Source: Acinetobacter parvus DSM 16617 = CIP 108168
GTDB lineage: Bacteria; Pseudomonadota; Gammaproteobacteria; Pseudomonadales; Moraxellaceae
Direction of reading: 5' to 3'
NCBI RefSeq assembly: GCF_000368025.1
Contig: NZ_KB849212.1
Location: 1-64,000 of the forward strand
Length of the DNA stretch: 64,000 bases
In this document: in pieces, positions 40,805-49,175 of the stretch
How the letters are laid out: each line of letters starts with the position of its first letter
Numbering within the stretch: the first letter of the stretch is position 1
Made by a program: the position numbers and the translations under genes
Notes under the pieces: model-generated
The model's input: only the letters and a program-made list of their open reading frames with translations
The model's database searches: none
What the model was told of the DNA's origin: nothing

Positions 40805-43351
40805 TCAGGCTTCAACTACTGGAATACGTGTGATATCACGTTCAGCTTCAGTTTTCGGACGGATCTGGCCGCGTACTTCAGTAAATTGAACATGAGGATC
40901 ATTTTGCAGTTCAGCTTTGGCATTAATAAAGGTTTTAAAGCGTTTACGAACTTGAGGATCTTCAATCGCAGTACGCCATTCGTCCTGATAAGTACCCACC
41001 ACACGCTGCATACGGTGTTCCAGTTCAGCGGCCAGACCAAGCGAGTCATTCACGATGACATCTTTCAGATAATCCAGGCCACCTTCGAGGTTGTCACGCC
41101 ATACCGATGTACGTTGCAGACGATCTGCAGTCTGGATATAGAACATGAAGAAACGGTCGATATAGCGGATCAGGGTTTGAGTATCTAGGTCAGATGCCAG
41201 TAGTTCCGCGTGGCGGGGTTTCATACCGCCGTTACCGCAAACATACAGGTTCCAGCCTTTTTCAGTGGCAATCACGCCCACGTCTTTGCTTTGTGCTTCG
41301 GCACATTCACGGGTACAGCCAGACACAGCCATTTTCAGTTTGTGTGGAGAACGCAGGCCTTTATAACGGTTTTCCAGGAAGATCGCCAAGCCAACCGAGT
41401 CATCTACGCCATAACGGCACCAGGTGCTACCGACACAAGATTTCACGGTACGTAAGGATTTACCGTAAGCATGACCTGATTCAAAACCGGCATTGATCAA
41501 TTTTTCCCAGATTTCAGGCAATTGATGCACTTGTGCACCAAACATATCGACACGTTGACCGCCTGTCAGTTTGGTATATAGGCCATATTCTTTAGCAATC
41601 TGACCAATCGCAATCAGGCCATCAGGCGTAACTTCACCACCCGCCATACGTGGCACTACTGAGTAAGAACCATCTTTCTGGATATTGCCCAGGTAGTAGT
41701 CATTACTGTCCTGCAAGCCAGCATGGCTTGGTTTTAAGACGAAATCATTCCAGCAAGATGCGAGAATATTCGCTACTGTTGGTTTACAGATGTCACAGCC
41801 CAGCCCATGCCCATGTTGATGAATCAGGTCATCAAACGTTTTGATTTCATTAACCCGAACTAGGTGATACAGCTCTTGACGTGAGTAAGCAAAATGTTCA
41901 CACAAATGGTTATTTACCGTTACGCCTTGGCGTTGCAACTCGGACTTCAATACTTGAGTGACGAGTGGCGCACAGCCACCACAGGCGGTTGCTGCTTTGG
42001 TGCATTTTTTCAGAGCGCCGAGTGAAGTTGAACCATCAGCAATCGCAGAGCAGATATCTGCTTTAGACACGTTATTACATGAACAGATGGTTGCATTGTC
42101 TGGAAGTAGATCTACACCGCTACCACCTGCTTTAGCAGTCGCCTGATCGAAGCCTGGCATAATCAGGCTTTCAGGATTCTCAGGTACAGCCAGCCCATTC
42201 AGCATCATTTGCAGCAGGTCGTTATATTCTTTGGCACAACCGACCAGCACTGCACCAAGCAGTTTAGTTTTTTCTGCGTTTACGACAATTTTCTTGTAAA
42301 TCTGTGTTGCTTCATCGGCGTAGAAGTAGCTTAGTGAACCTGGTGTCATGGCATGTGCATCGCCCACCGAAGCAACATCTACACCCATCAGTTTCAGCTT
42401 GGTGCTCATGTCTGCGCCAGCAAATGCGGCACATTCTTCTTGTAGTACATGCTTTGCAGCGATACGTGCCATGTCATAGCCTGGAGCCACCAGACCAAAA
42501 ATCTTGTTATTCCAGAGTGCACATTCACCAATCGCGTAAATATCTGGATGAGAAGTCTGACAATAATCATTGATCATGATTCCGCCACGTTCACCAATGG
42601 CCAGCCCGCTTTGACGTGCCAATTCATCACGTGGACGAATCCCTGCAGAGAACAGGATAATATCGGTTTCCAGTTCCGCACCATCACCAAACTTCATCAC
42701 ATGTTTGGCATTGGCACCGTCTTCAATAGATGAGGTTGCTTTTTGGGTATGAACTTTAACACCCAGATTTTCAATTTTTGAGCGTAAAACTTTTCCGCCA
42801 AGATCATCAATCTGGACTGCCATCAGACGTGGCGCAAATTCAACCACATGTGTTTCCAGATTTAGATCACGCAGGGCTTTAGCTGCTTCCAGACCCAACA
42901 GACCACCACCGATTACCACACCAGTTTTTGCATTTAAACTCGCTGCACGAATGGCATCCAGGTCTTCAATCGTACGGTAAACAAAACAATTTTCACGGTC
43001 ATTCCCCGGGATTGGCGGAACAAAAGCATAGGAACCTGTTGCCAGAATCAGCTTGTCATAAGTTAACTCTTCACCATGCTGGGTAGTCACAGTACGAGTG
43101 TGCTGATTTATTGAAACTGCTTTAGTGCCCAAGCGCAGGTCGATCCCATATGCATCCGCAAAGTCGCTACGGCAAAGGGTCAAGTCTTTTGCTGATTTTC
43201 CACTGAAATATTCAGTTAAATGAACACGGTCATATGCCAAACGTGGTTCTTCAGCCAGAATAGTGATTTCAACCTCATCGCCCGCCTGTTCAAGTACAGA
43301 TTCGATAAATTTGTGGCCCACCATGCCATGACCAATCATGATAATTTTCAT
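40805..43351 (-). CDS. nirB: NADH-dependent assimilatory nitrite reductase, large subunit
   Basis: An 848-residue enzyme reducing nitrite to ammonium. Order: FAD/NAD reductase (MIGHGMVGHKF; GVVIGGGLLGLEAAKAL), BFD [2Fe-2S] domain (CSCNNVSKADICSA; ATACGGCAPL), then the sirohaem/[4Fe-4S] domain. The cluster cysteines are in SCVGSTWCRYG and SGCTRECAEAQ. Full length and all cluster cysteines are intact. It lies between narK and the NirD-reductase fusion and is expected to share the narK promoter. Confidence 0.95.
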   Translation of the reverse strand: MKIIMIGHGMVGHKFIESVLEQAGDEVEITILAEEPRLAYDRVHLTEYFSGKSAKDLTLCRSDFADAYGIDLRLGTKAVSINQHTRTVTTQHGEELTYDKLILATGSYAFVPPIPGNDRENCFVYRTIEDLDAIRAASLNAKTGVVIGGGLLGLEAAKALRDLNLETHVVEFAPRLMAVQIDDLGGKVLRSKIENLGVKVHTQKATSSIEDGANAKHVMKFGDGAELETDIILFSAGIRPRDELARQSGLAIGERGGIMINDYCQTSHPDIYAIGECALWNNKIFGLVAPGYDMARIAAKHVLQEECAAFAGADMSTKLKLMGVDVASVGDAHAMTPGSLSYFYADEATQIYKKIVVNAEKTKLLGAVLVGCAKEYNDLLQMMLNGLAVPENPESLIMPGFDQATAKAGGSGVDLLPDNATICSCNNVSKADICSAIADGSTSLGALKKCTKAATACGGCAPLVTQVLKSELQRQGVTVNNHLCEHFAYSRQELYHLVRVNEIKTFDDLIHQHGHGLGCDICKPTVANILASCWNDFVLKPSHAGLQDSNDYYLGNIQKDGSYSVVPRMAGGEVTPDGLIAIGQIAKEYGLYTKLTGGQRVDMFGAQVHQLPEIWEKLINAGFESGHAYGKSLRTVKSCVGSTWCRYGVDDSVGLAIFLENRYKGLRSPHKLKMAVSGCTRECAEAQSKDVGVIATEKGWNLYVCGNGGMKPRHAELLASDLDTQTLIRYIDRFFMFYIQTADRLQRTSVWRDNLEGGLDYLKDVIVNDSLGLAAELEHRMQRVVGTYQDEWRTAIEDPQVRKRFKTFINAKAELQNDPHVQFTEVRGQIRPKTEAERDITRIPVVEA

Positions 43352-43386
43352 ATGTTTACTTCCTACTAATTTTAAAATATCTGGTC

Positions 43387-44736
43387 TTAATTTTGCGCTT
43401 CAGCAAGGTTGCGATCCTGGATCGCCTGTTCAAACAGACGCTGTTCTTTTTCCTTATGCTCAACCGAGAAACGGATCATCAATACACAGCTCGCAGCAAT
43501 CACTACCAGCCCACCCAGCACCATTAATGTGGTCTGGATATCCAGCATGCCTTTTAATAAGAAGCCCGCTGCAACTGCGCCTACGTTACCGCCTGCACCG
43601 ATAATGCCCGCCACGCCACCCAGTGCATCACGATCAATAAATGGCACCAGCGCATAGGTCGCACCGCAGGCCATGTGGGTAAACAGGGCAAATACCGTCA
43701 TGGTCAGGATTGCCAGCATTGCACTGTTCATTTGTGAGAACACCACCAGGAACACACCTTCCAGCAGGATCATCAGAAACAATACTTTGGTACGGCCATC
43801 CAGACCTTTGCTTAGTGCGATTCTGTCAGATACGATGCCGCCCAGGGCGCGTGCAAATAACGCCAGCAAACCAAAGATCCCCGCAGCCATACCCGCTTCT
43901 TTCAGGCCAAACTCGAAGTTTTCTACGTAGTACATTGCCACGATGTTATGAATGAAGATTTCGATACCGAAACAGGCAGCATAGGCACCAAACAGGATCC
44001 AGACGCGGTAGTTTTTCGCTGCATGCATCAGAATCGCCATGCCGCCTTTTTTATCGCTGCCGACACTGACGCCTTGGGCACGTAATTCACTAAAGTTGCC
44101 TTGCGGACAGTCTTGAGTCAGTTTCCAGTACAGGAAGCCTACTATCACCATCATCATGCCTGGCACAATCAATGCAATTCTCCAGCCCATTGCCTGTTCA
44201 ACACCGAACATCACCAGGGCAGCCAGCATTAATGGCATCAATACCTGCGTGGCGCCACCACCTGCATTGCCCCAGCCTGCAGTTGTCGCATTTGCCGTAC
44301 CTACGACATTTGGTGCAAACATGATGCTGGTGTGATATTGGGTAATCACGAAGCTGGCACCAATGGCACCAATCAATAAGCGGAAGAACAGGAAGGATTC
44401 GTAGCTATTAGAAGCTGCGACACCAAAGACAGGAATACTGCCGATGATCAGTAATGCAGAATAGGTTTTACGTGGACCGTATTTATCACATAAAGGCCCC
44501 ACAATCAGACGAACCAGAATAGTGATAGCAACCGCAGCAATATTGATATTGGCGATTTGTACTTTGGTCAGATTGAATTCACCCGCAATGACCGGCATCA
44601 GCGGCGCACAGGCAAACCAAGCGAAGAAACAGACAAAGAATGCTAGCCAGCTCATGTGGAAGGCACGCATCGCTGCGCTGGAAAAACTGAATAGACTTAT
44701 TTTTGTTGCTTTTTGAGCTTGTAAATTTGAAGACAT
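43387..44736 (-). CDS. narK: Nitrate/nitrite transporter, MFS NNP family
   Basis: About 449 residues, 12 transmembrane helices. The nitrate signature sequences are visible: AGWGNAGGGATQVLMP in helix 5 and GAGGNVGAVAAGFL in helix 11. The start at 44736 has GGAGGA at a normal distance; an ATG two codons upstream (44742) is too near. It is the first gene of the nitrate operon. Nitrate uptake for assimilation is the expected role. A sigma-54 promoter and hairpin leader precede it. Confidence 0.92.
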   Translation of the reverse strand: MSSNLQAQKATKISLFSFSSAAMRAFHMSWLAFFVCFFAWFACAPLMPVIAGEFNLTKVQIANINIAAVAITILVRLIVGPLCDKYGPRKTYSALLIIGSIPVFGVAASNSYESFLFFRLLIGAIGASFVITQYHTSIMFAPNVVGTANATTAGWGNAGGGATQVLMPLMLAALVMFGVEQAMGWRIALIVPGMMMVIVGFLYWKLTQDCPQGNFSELRAQGVSVGSDKKGGMAILMHAAKNYRVWILFGAYAACFGIEIFIHNIVAMYYVENFEFGLKEAGMAAGIFGLLALFARALGGIVSDRIALSKGLDGRTKVLFLMILLEGVFLVVFSQMNSAMLAILTMTVFALFTHMACGATYALVPFIDRDALGGVAGIIGAGGNVGAVAAGFLLKGMLDIQTTLMVLGGLVVIAASCVLMIRFSVEHKEKEQRLFEQAIQDRNLAEAQN

Positions 44737-44808
44737 GACCATCTTCCTCCAGAACTGAACGTTATAAATATCCTAGCCTGTGGGTTTGGCAGGTCAGAAT
44801 TGAACAGA

Positions 44809-44857
44809 ACGGACGTCATTGGCCGTCTAAATTTTCAGGTATAAGTCGCCTTTGACT
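44809..44857 (-). promoter_or_regulatory. ANTAR-type two-hairpin antiterminator leader of narK
   Basis: In the predicted narK leader (minus strand), hairpin 1 (44857-44844) has stem AGTC/GACT and loop AAAGGC. Hairpin 2 (44826-44809) has stem ACGGCC/GTCCGT with one mismatch and loop AATGAC. Both loops have six bases with A at position 1 and G at position 4, the rule for RNA bound by ANTAR regulators such as NasR, NasT and EutV. I do not see a U-rich terminator overlapping hairpin 2. The nasT-like gene next door is destroyed. Confidence 0.6.
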
Positions 44858-44883
44858 CAGTACTTTTATCTTGTTAAATACTT

Positions 44884-44899
44884 AGCAGGATCTGTGCCA
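44884..44899 (-). promoter_or_regulatory. Sigma-54-type promoter of narK
   Basis: On the minus strand, TGGCACAGATCCTGCT has GG and GC separated by 10 bases and the TGGCAC block intact. It lies about 145 bases before narK, giving a leader that contains the two ANTAR-type hairpins. Confidence 0.75.
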
Positions 44900-45069
44900 A
44901 TTTTATAAAAAAGGCTTTTTTACTTATTTTTTAGGGATAAAGCGCTAGCCCAACTTCTTTATAAGCTTTGCCATCCCGTACGACATTGATGGAATTGCAC
45001 TGTTTCAAAACTTTTGCACAAAAAAGAATCATAAAAATGCAGAAAACCCTGCTTAATATTGCATAAAAA

Positions 45070-45085
45070 TGGCGCAGAAATTGCC
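45070..45085 (+). promoter_or_regulatory. Sigma-54-type promoter of the nasT-like gene
   Basis: TGGCGCAGAAATTGCC has the GG-N10-GC spacing and TTGC intact, about 50 bases before the nasT-like ATG. It is divergent from the narK promoter. Confidence 0.7.
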
Positions 45086-45136
45086 TATAAATGTGTTCAA
45101 GATGTACCGATCATTGGATCAAAATAAAGCTGTAAT

Positions 45137-45283
45137 ATGTCAAAACTTAAAATTTCACTCATTGATGACAATGCCGAACGTGCTGAATTTATTCAAGATT
45201 CATTGAATACGAATGACTTTATCATCGTTGCCTGCCTGATAGTCCATGATTTCAACCTATTACCAGACTTTAGATCTCGCTGA
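45137..45283 (+). pseudogene. Truncated response-regulator gene, probably nasT
   Basis: The first 34 codons (MSKLKISLIDDNAERAEFIQ, then DSLNTNDFIIVACL) are the start of a receiver domain with the acidic pair DD. From about 45240 the frame runs into the IS3 fragment and stops at 45281. The ANTAR RNA-binding domain and most of the receiver are lost, and no nasS follows. Position divergent from narK and the ANTAR-type leader suggest NasT. The identity is inference from context. Confidence 0.65.
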
Positions 45284-46115
45284 CAATCCAGAACATCGAG
45301 CGAAACGAGATCTACATGATGAGCATCATGCTGAACAAATTAAACGAATTTGGAAAGAAAGTTCAGGTCGATATGGTGTGCGTAAAGTCTGGCAAAAACT
45401 GAAACGTGAAGGCTATATTATTGCACGCTGTACTGTTGCTTGATTAATGAAAAAGCTAGGTATACAAGGTGTTTGGCGAGGTAAGAACTAACAAACCACC
45501 CGTAGCCGAGATGACCAAAAACGAGCACCTGACTTGGTGAAACGGAATTTTAGAGCTGATCAGCCTAATCACTTGTGGGTTGCTGACTTTACCTATATTC
45601 AAACAAATTCAGGCTGGGTCTATAGCGCCTTTATTATTGATGTGTTCTCACGAGCAATTGTTGGATGGAAAGTATCTACACGGATGAATACAGATATGGT
45701 ACTCGATGCACTTGAGCAAGCATTGCACGATCGAGGTATGCCTAAGAATGTGATTCATCATTCAGATAGAGGTGTTCAATATCTTTCTATTCGCTATACC
45801 AATCGTTTAGAAGCAGCAAATTTACGAGCATCAGTCGGTACAACTGGTGATTCATACGATAATGCTCTGGCTGAAACGGTGAATGGCTTATACAAAACAG
45901 AGGTGATTGAATATTTAAAAGCAGATTGGCAAGGTTTAGCAGATGTACAACTTGCGACACTAAACTGGGTAGATTGGTTCAATAAAAAGCGTGTACACAG
46001 TGCACTGGGTTATGTATCGCCTTTTAAGTTTGAAGCAATGTACTATGATAAGATTAACCCGTTAGGTCAGTTGGCCTAACTTAAATAAAAAAGTCTCCGA
46101 CAAGGGTATAGTTCA
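45240..46115 (+). mobile_element. Degenerate IS3-family element, 5-prime truncated
   Basis: It starts inside orfB without orfA or the left terminal repeat. It ends with GTCTCCGACAAGGGTATAGT then TCA at 46115, the inverted complement of the end at 28933, though the terminal repeat has a short deletion. It belongs to the same element as the 28933-29027 fragment, in opposite orientation, so both outer ends face away from the island. Confidence 0.88.
45246..46079 (+). pseudogene. IS3-family DDE transposase (orfB) with two in-frame stops
   Basis: One frame runs from MISTYYQTLDLADNPEH to KINPLGQLA, interrupted by TGA at 45441 (expected Arg codon CGA in ARCTVA-x-LMKKLG) and TAA at 45489 (expected Lys in RGKN-x-QTTRS). 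The catalytic residues remain: WVADFTYIQ, HHSDRGVQY, and ALAETVNGLYK. It lacks the N-terminal part and orfA, so it is inactive. The HTH_21 segment RYGVRKVWQKLKREG is present. Confidence 0.9.
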
Positions 46116-46265
46116 CAATAAAAATATTGGAATGATCAAAAAAAGCTAAAGCGTTTTTAAAATTCTTTAGCTTTTTTTTGCATAAGTAAATCACTATTCA
46201 TCACAACGAGTTATCTAAAAAAAGCATAAGATATGCGAGTTTTAGCATAATTAGGCATATTGTTG

Positions 46266-47153
46266 ATGTTTGGTCCTATTGAGTTCATTTTAGCTGGTGT
46301 TTTAGTTGGCTTCTGTGTGGGAATTACAGGTGTTGGGGGCGGTTCATTGATGACCCCTATCCTGATCAGTTTATTTAAAATTGAACCCCATATCGCAATT
46401 GGTACAGATTTACTTTATGCCTCAATCTCAAAATTCTGTGGTTCAGTTGTTCACGCCAAAAAGCTGAATATTGTATGGCCCATCGTGCTCTGGCTTGCAT
46501 TGGGAAGTATTCCCGCTTCTTTTGCAACCTCCTGGGTACTGGAGCATTACTTAAGCCAGTCAACACACTATAAAGCTGTTTTGACTATGGTTTTGGGCTT
46601 TATGTTGACCTTAACAGGGATTTCAATTGTCTTCCGCGCCCAAATTGAAAAGTTCTTTGATCGATTTAGAAATCGTGAACAAGTCAACATGGAAAGCGAG
46701 CAACATGCACTGCAACATAAACGTTTTTATATCGTTATTATGGGGATTGTACTAGGCGTGTTTGTTACACTATCTTCAGTAGGTGCTGGTGCTTTTGGTA
46801 TCATGGCCCTGGTGATTATGTTTCCAAATTTGCCTATGATTCGTATTATTGGATCAGATGTGGTTCACGCCGTTTTACTGACTGCTGTCGCTGGTTTAAG
46901 CCATATGTCATCAGGTAATGTCGATTTTACATTATTGATGTGGCTATTGGTTGGTTCAATTCCTGCCATTATTGTGGGCACTTTAATTAGCTCCCGTATG
47001 CCTGAAAGACTAATTCGTAAAATTTTGGGTATCACATTATTTGCATTGGGGATCAACTTTATGGTCAATCCAATTAAAGCCAAGCCAAAACCAGTTGAAA
47101 CGCATCAGGCGATGGTGATCCAACAGACTAGTTCAGCAACAAGCAGCGTTTAA
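46266..47153 (+). CDS. TauE/SafE family membrane transporter
   Basis: A 295-residue membrane protein with about eight helices in two homologous halves. GVGGGSLMTPILISLFKIEP and GAGAFGIMALVIMFP-like repeats are typical of the TauE/SafE family, which exports sulfite, sulfoacetate or related anions. ATG at 46266; a TTG two codons upstream is less likely. A hydrophilic C-terminal tail is present. The substrate is not known; no sulfur genes are adjacent. Confidence 0.87.
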   Translation: MFGPIEFILAGVLVGFCVGITGVGGGSLMTPILISLFKIEPHIAIGTDLLYASISKFCGSVVHAKKLNIVWPIVLWLALGSIPASFATSWVLEHYLSQSTHYKAVLTMVLGFMLTLTGISIVFRAQIEKFFDRFRNREQVNMESEQHALQHKRFYIVIMGIVLGVFVTLSSVGAGAFGIMALVIMFPNLPMIRIIGSDVVHAVLLTAVAGLSHMSSGNVDFTLLMWLLVGSIPAIIVGTLISSRMPERLIRKILGITLFALGINFMVNPIKAKPKPVETHQAMVIQQTSSATSSV

Positions 47154-47270
47154 AACCCAATTGCCGATTGATTCTGCACAAATCATGCGATTCACTAGTT
47201 AATCAATCGGCTTTTCATGCTATATTCGTAGACAAAATAACCTCTTCTTTCGATTGAATTTGTGACAGCA

Positions 47271-48362
47271 ATGAATACTCTACAGCCAAATCCAGTTTCT
47301 CAGCCAGATATCAATGACGTTAATATTAAAAGCATTCAAACTTTAATTACTCCAGCGGAACTCAAAGCAGACCTGCCTTTGTCTGACATCGCCTCTCAAA
47401 CGGTACTGCAAGGTCGTGAAACTGTACGTAATATTTTAGATGGTAAAGACAAGCGTCTGTTCGTGGTAATTGGCCCTTGCTCCATCCACGACCCAAAAGC
47501 GGCGCATGAATATGCTGACCGTTTAAAAGAACTGAGTGAAAAGGTCAAAGATACTTTATATCTGGTGATGCGTGTTTATTTTGAGAAACCACGTACCACT
47601 GTGGGCTGGAAAGGCCTGATCAATGACCCAGATATGAATGATTCATTCAATATTGAAAAGGGTTTGCATATTGGCCGTCAGCTTTTGCTTGATATTAATG
47701 AAAAAGGTCTGCCATGTGCCACTGAGGCGCTTGACCCGAACTCACCACAATATTATCAAGACCTGATTTCATGGTCTGCGATTGGCGCACGTACCACTGA
47801 AAGCCAGACGCATCGTGAAATGTCTTCAGGCTTATCTTCCCCAGTTGGCTTTAAGAACGGTACAGACGGCGGCTTAACTGTTGCAACCAACGCAATGCAG
47901 TCGGTTAAGCATGGCCACAGCTTCCTGGGTCTAAATGAAAATGGTCAGGTGGCAATTATCAATACCAAAGGCAACCCTTATGCGCATGTGGTATTACGTG
48001 GCGGTAATGGCAAGCCAAACTACGATGCTTCTTCTGTTGCGGAAGCAGAAGCAGCTTTGGCAAAAGCCAAAGTCAGCAACAAGATCATGATTGATACCAG
48101 TCATGCCAACTCAAACAAAGACCCGTACCTGCAACCTTTGGTTTTAAAGAACATCACGGAGCAAATTCTGGATGGGAATAAGTCAATCGTGGGAATCATG
48201 GTGGAAAGCCATTTAAAAGGCGGCCGTCAGGATATTCCTGAAAATCTTTGTGACCTCGTCTATGGTCAATCTGTGACAGATGGCTGTATCGACTGGGATA
48301 CTACTGAAAAAGCCCTGTTGGAAATGGATGCGGCTTTAAAAGATGTTTTGCCAAACCGCTAA
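47271..48362 (+). CDS. 3-deoxy-7-phosphoheptulonate (DAHP) synthase
   Basis: A 363-residue class I DAHP synthase (AroF/G/H type) making the first shikimate-pathway intermediate from PEP and erythrose-4-phosphate. Signatures: VVIGPCSIHDPKAAHEYADR, SGLSSPVGFKNGTDGG and MIDTSHANSNKDP. Feedback type (Phe, Tyr or Trp) cannot be read safely. I chose ATG 47271; a GTG at 47262 is possible. A strong terminator follows. Confidence 0.93.
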   Translation: MNTLQPNPVSQPDINDVNIKSIQTLITPAELKADLPLSDIASQTVLQGRETVRNILDGKDKRLFVVIGPCSIHDPKAAHEYADRLKELSEKVKDTLYLVMRVYFEKPRTTVGWKGLINDPDMNDSFNIEKGLHIGRQLLLDINEKGLPCATEALDPNSPQYYQDLISWSAIGARTTESQTHREMSSGLSSPVGFKNGTDGGLTVATNAMQSVKHGHSFLGLNENGQVAIINTKGNPYAHVVLRGGNGKPNYDASSVAEAEAALAKAKVSNKIMIDTSHANSNKDPYLQPLVLKNITEQILDGNKSIVGIMVESHLKGGRQDIPENLCDLVYGQSVTDGCIDWDTTEKALLEMDAALKDVLPNR

Positions 48363-48375
48363 TCTTTAAATAGAT

Positions 48376-48404
48376 AAAAACAGGCTCTTATGAGCCTGTT
48401 TTTA
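48376..48404 (+). terminator. Terminator after the DAHP synthase gene
   Basis: CAGGCTC (48381-48387), TTAT loop, GAGCCTG (48392-48398), then six T and A run upstream. Confidence 0.92.
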
Positions 48405-48468
48405 TTTGGAAGTTGAAATAATAATGGATTGAGAATCTGGTTTACCGAAAAACAATCTATGCAATCGC

Positions 48469-49164
48469 CTAATAAAACTGACTCGAATCCAACATCTGTA
48501 AGGTAATCTTTTTCACTTCATCACGACTTTGCATGATATGTGCTTCAATCGCTTGAATGGCTTCATCTACTTTACGATTAAAAATATAACCCAGTATTTT
48601 TTGATGCTCCTGATAAGTCGCTTCAACGCGATAATCTTTAGAGAAGTCTAAGCGACGAATAATACGGATTCGCTCACTCAAATCACGATGAATTCTCGCC
48701 ATTTCATTATTCCCTGAGGCACGAACTAAAGCGCAATGGAAATCCTCATCTTGTTGTGACAATTGTTTAATGTCTTTTAGATATTGATGAGGTTCAATCA
48801 ACCATAAATCTTTTAAAACGGATAATTCAACCGAGTTTTGATGATCCATCTGACAAAGTTTACGAATCGAATCTTTTTCTAATACGATCCGCACATCATA
48901 AAGTTCTTCATAATAACGAAAATTGAGCGGTCGGATTTGCCAACCGCTACGAAAACTCACATCAACATAACCCTCTTGTTGCAAACGATATAGTGCTTGT
49001 CGGATTGGGGTGCGACTTACATCATAAGCTTTTGCAACTTCAGATTCAGTGAAACGTTCACCTGGCATCAGTTTGAAATCAAAGATATCATTCTTGATGC
49101 GTTGGTAAACCAGCTCAGACAAATTGTCTGAGCTTTTTGTTGTTTTTATTTTGGTTTCTTTCAT
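48469..49164 (-). CDS. GntR/FCD family transcriptional regulator
   Basis: A 231-residue regulator with an N-terminal winged helix (LVYQRIKNDIFDFKLMPGER; VSRTPIRQALYRLQQEGYV) and a C-terminal all-helical FCD effector domain with histidines that typically bind a metal. It is the last gene of the urea operon, 11 bases after the carboxylase gene. The TTGTATACAA palindrome before the first gene of the operon is the likely operator, giving feedback control. The effector is unknown. Confidence 0.9.
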   Translation of the reverse strand: MKETKIKTTKSSDNLSELVYQRIKNDIFDFKLMPGERFTESEVAKAYDVSRTPIRQALYRLQQEGYVDVSFRSGWQIRPLNFRYYEELYDVRIVLEKDSIRKLCQMDHQNSVELSVLKDLWLIEPHQYLKDIKQLSQQDEDFHCALVRASGNNEMARIHRDLSERIRIIRRLDFSKDYRVEATYQEHQKILGYIFNRKVDEAIQAIEAHIMQSRDEVKKITLQMLDSSQFY

Positions 49165-49175
49165 GCAACCTTGCC

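Noticed and set aside
28933..46115. Functional composite transposon
   Set aside because: Both IS copies are truncated on the inner side, the only transposase frame has two stops and lacks its start, and no target duplication is visible (GGG versus CAA).
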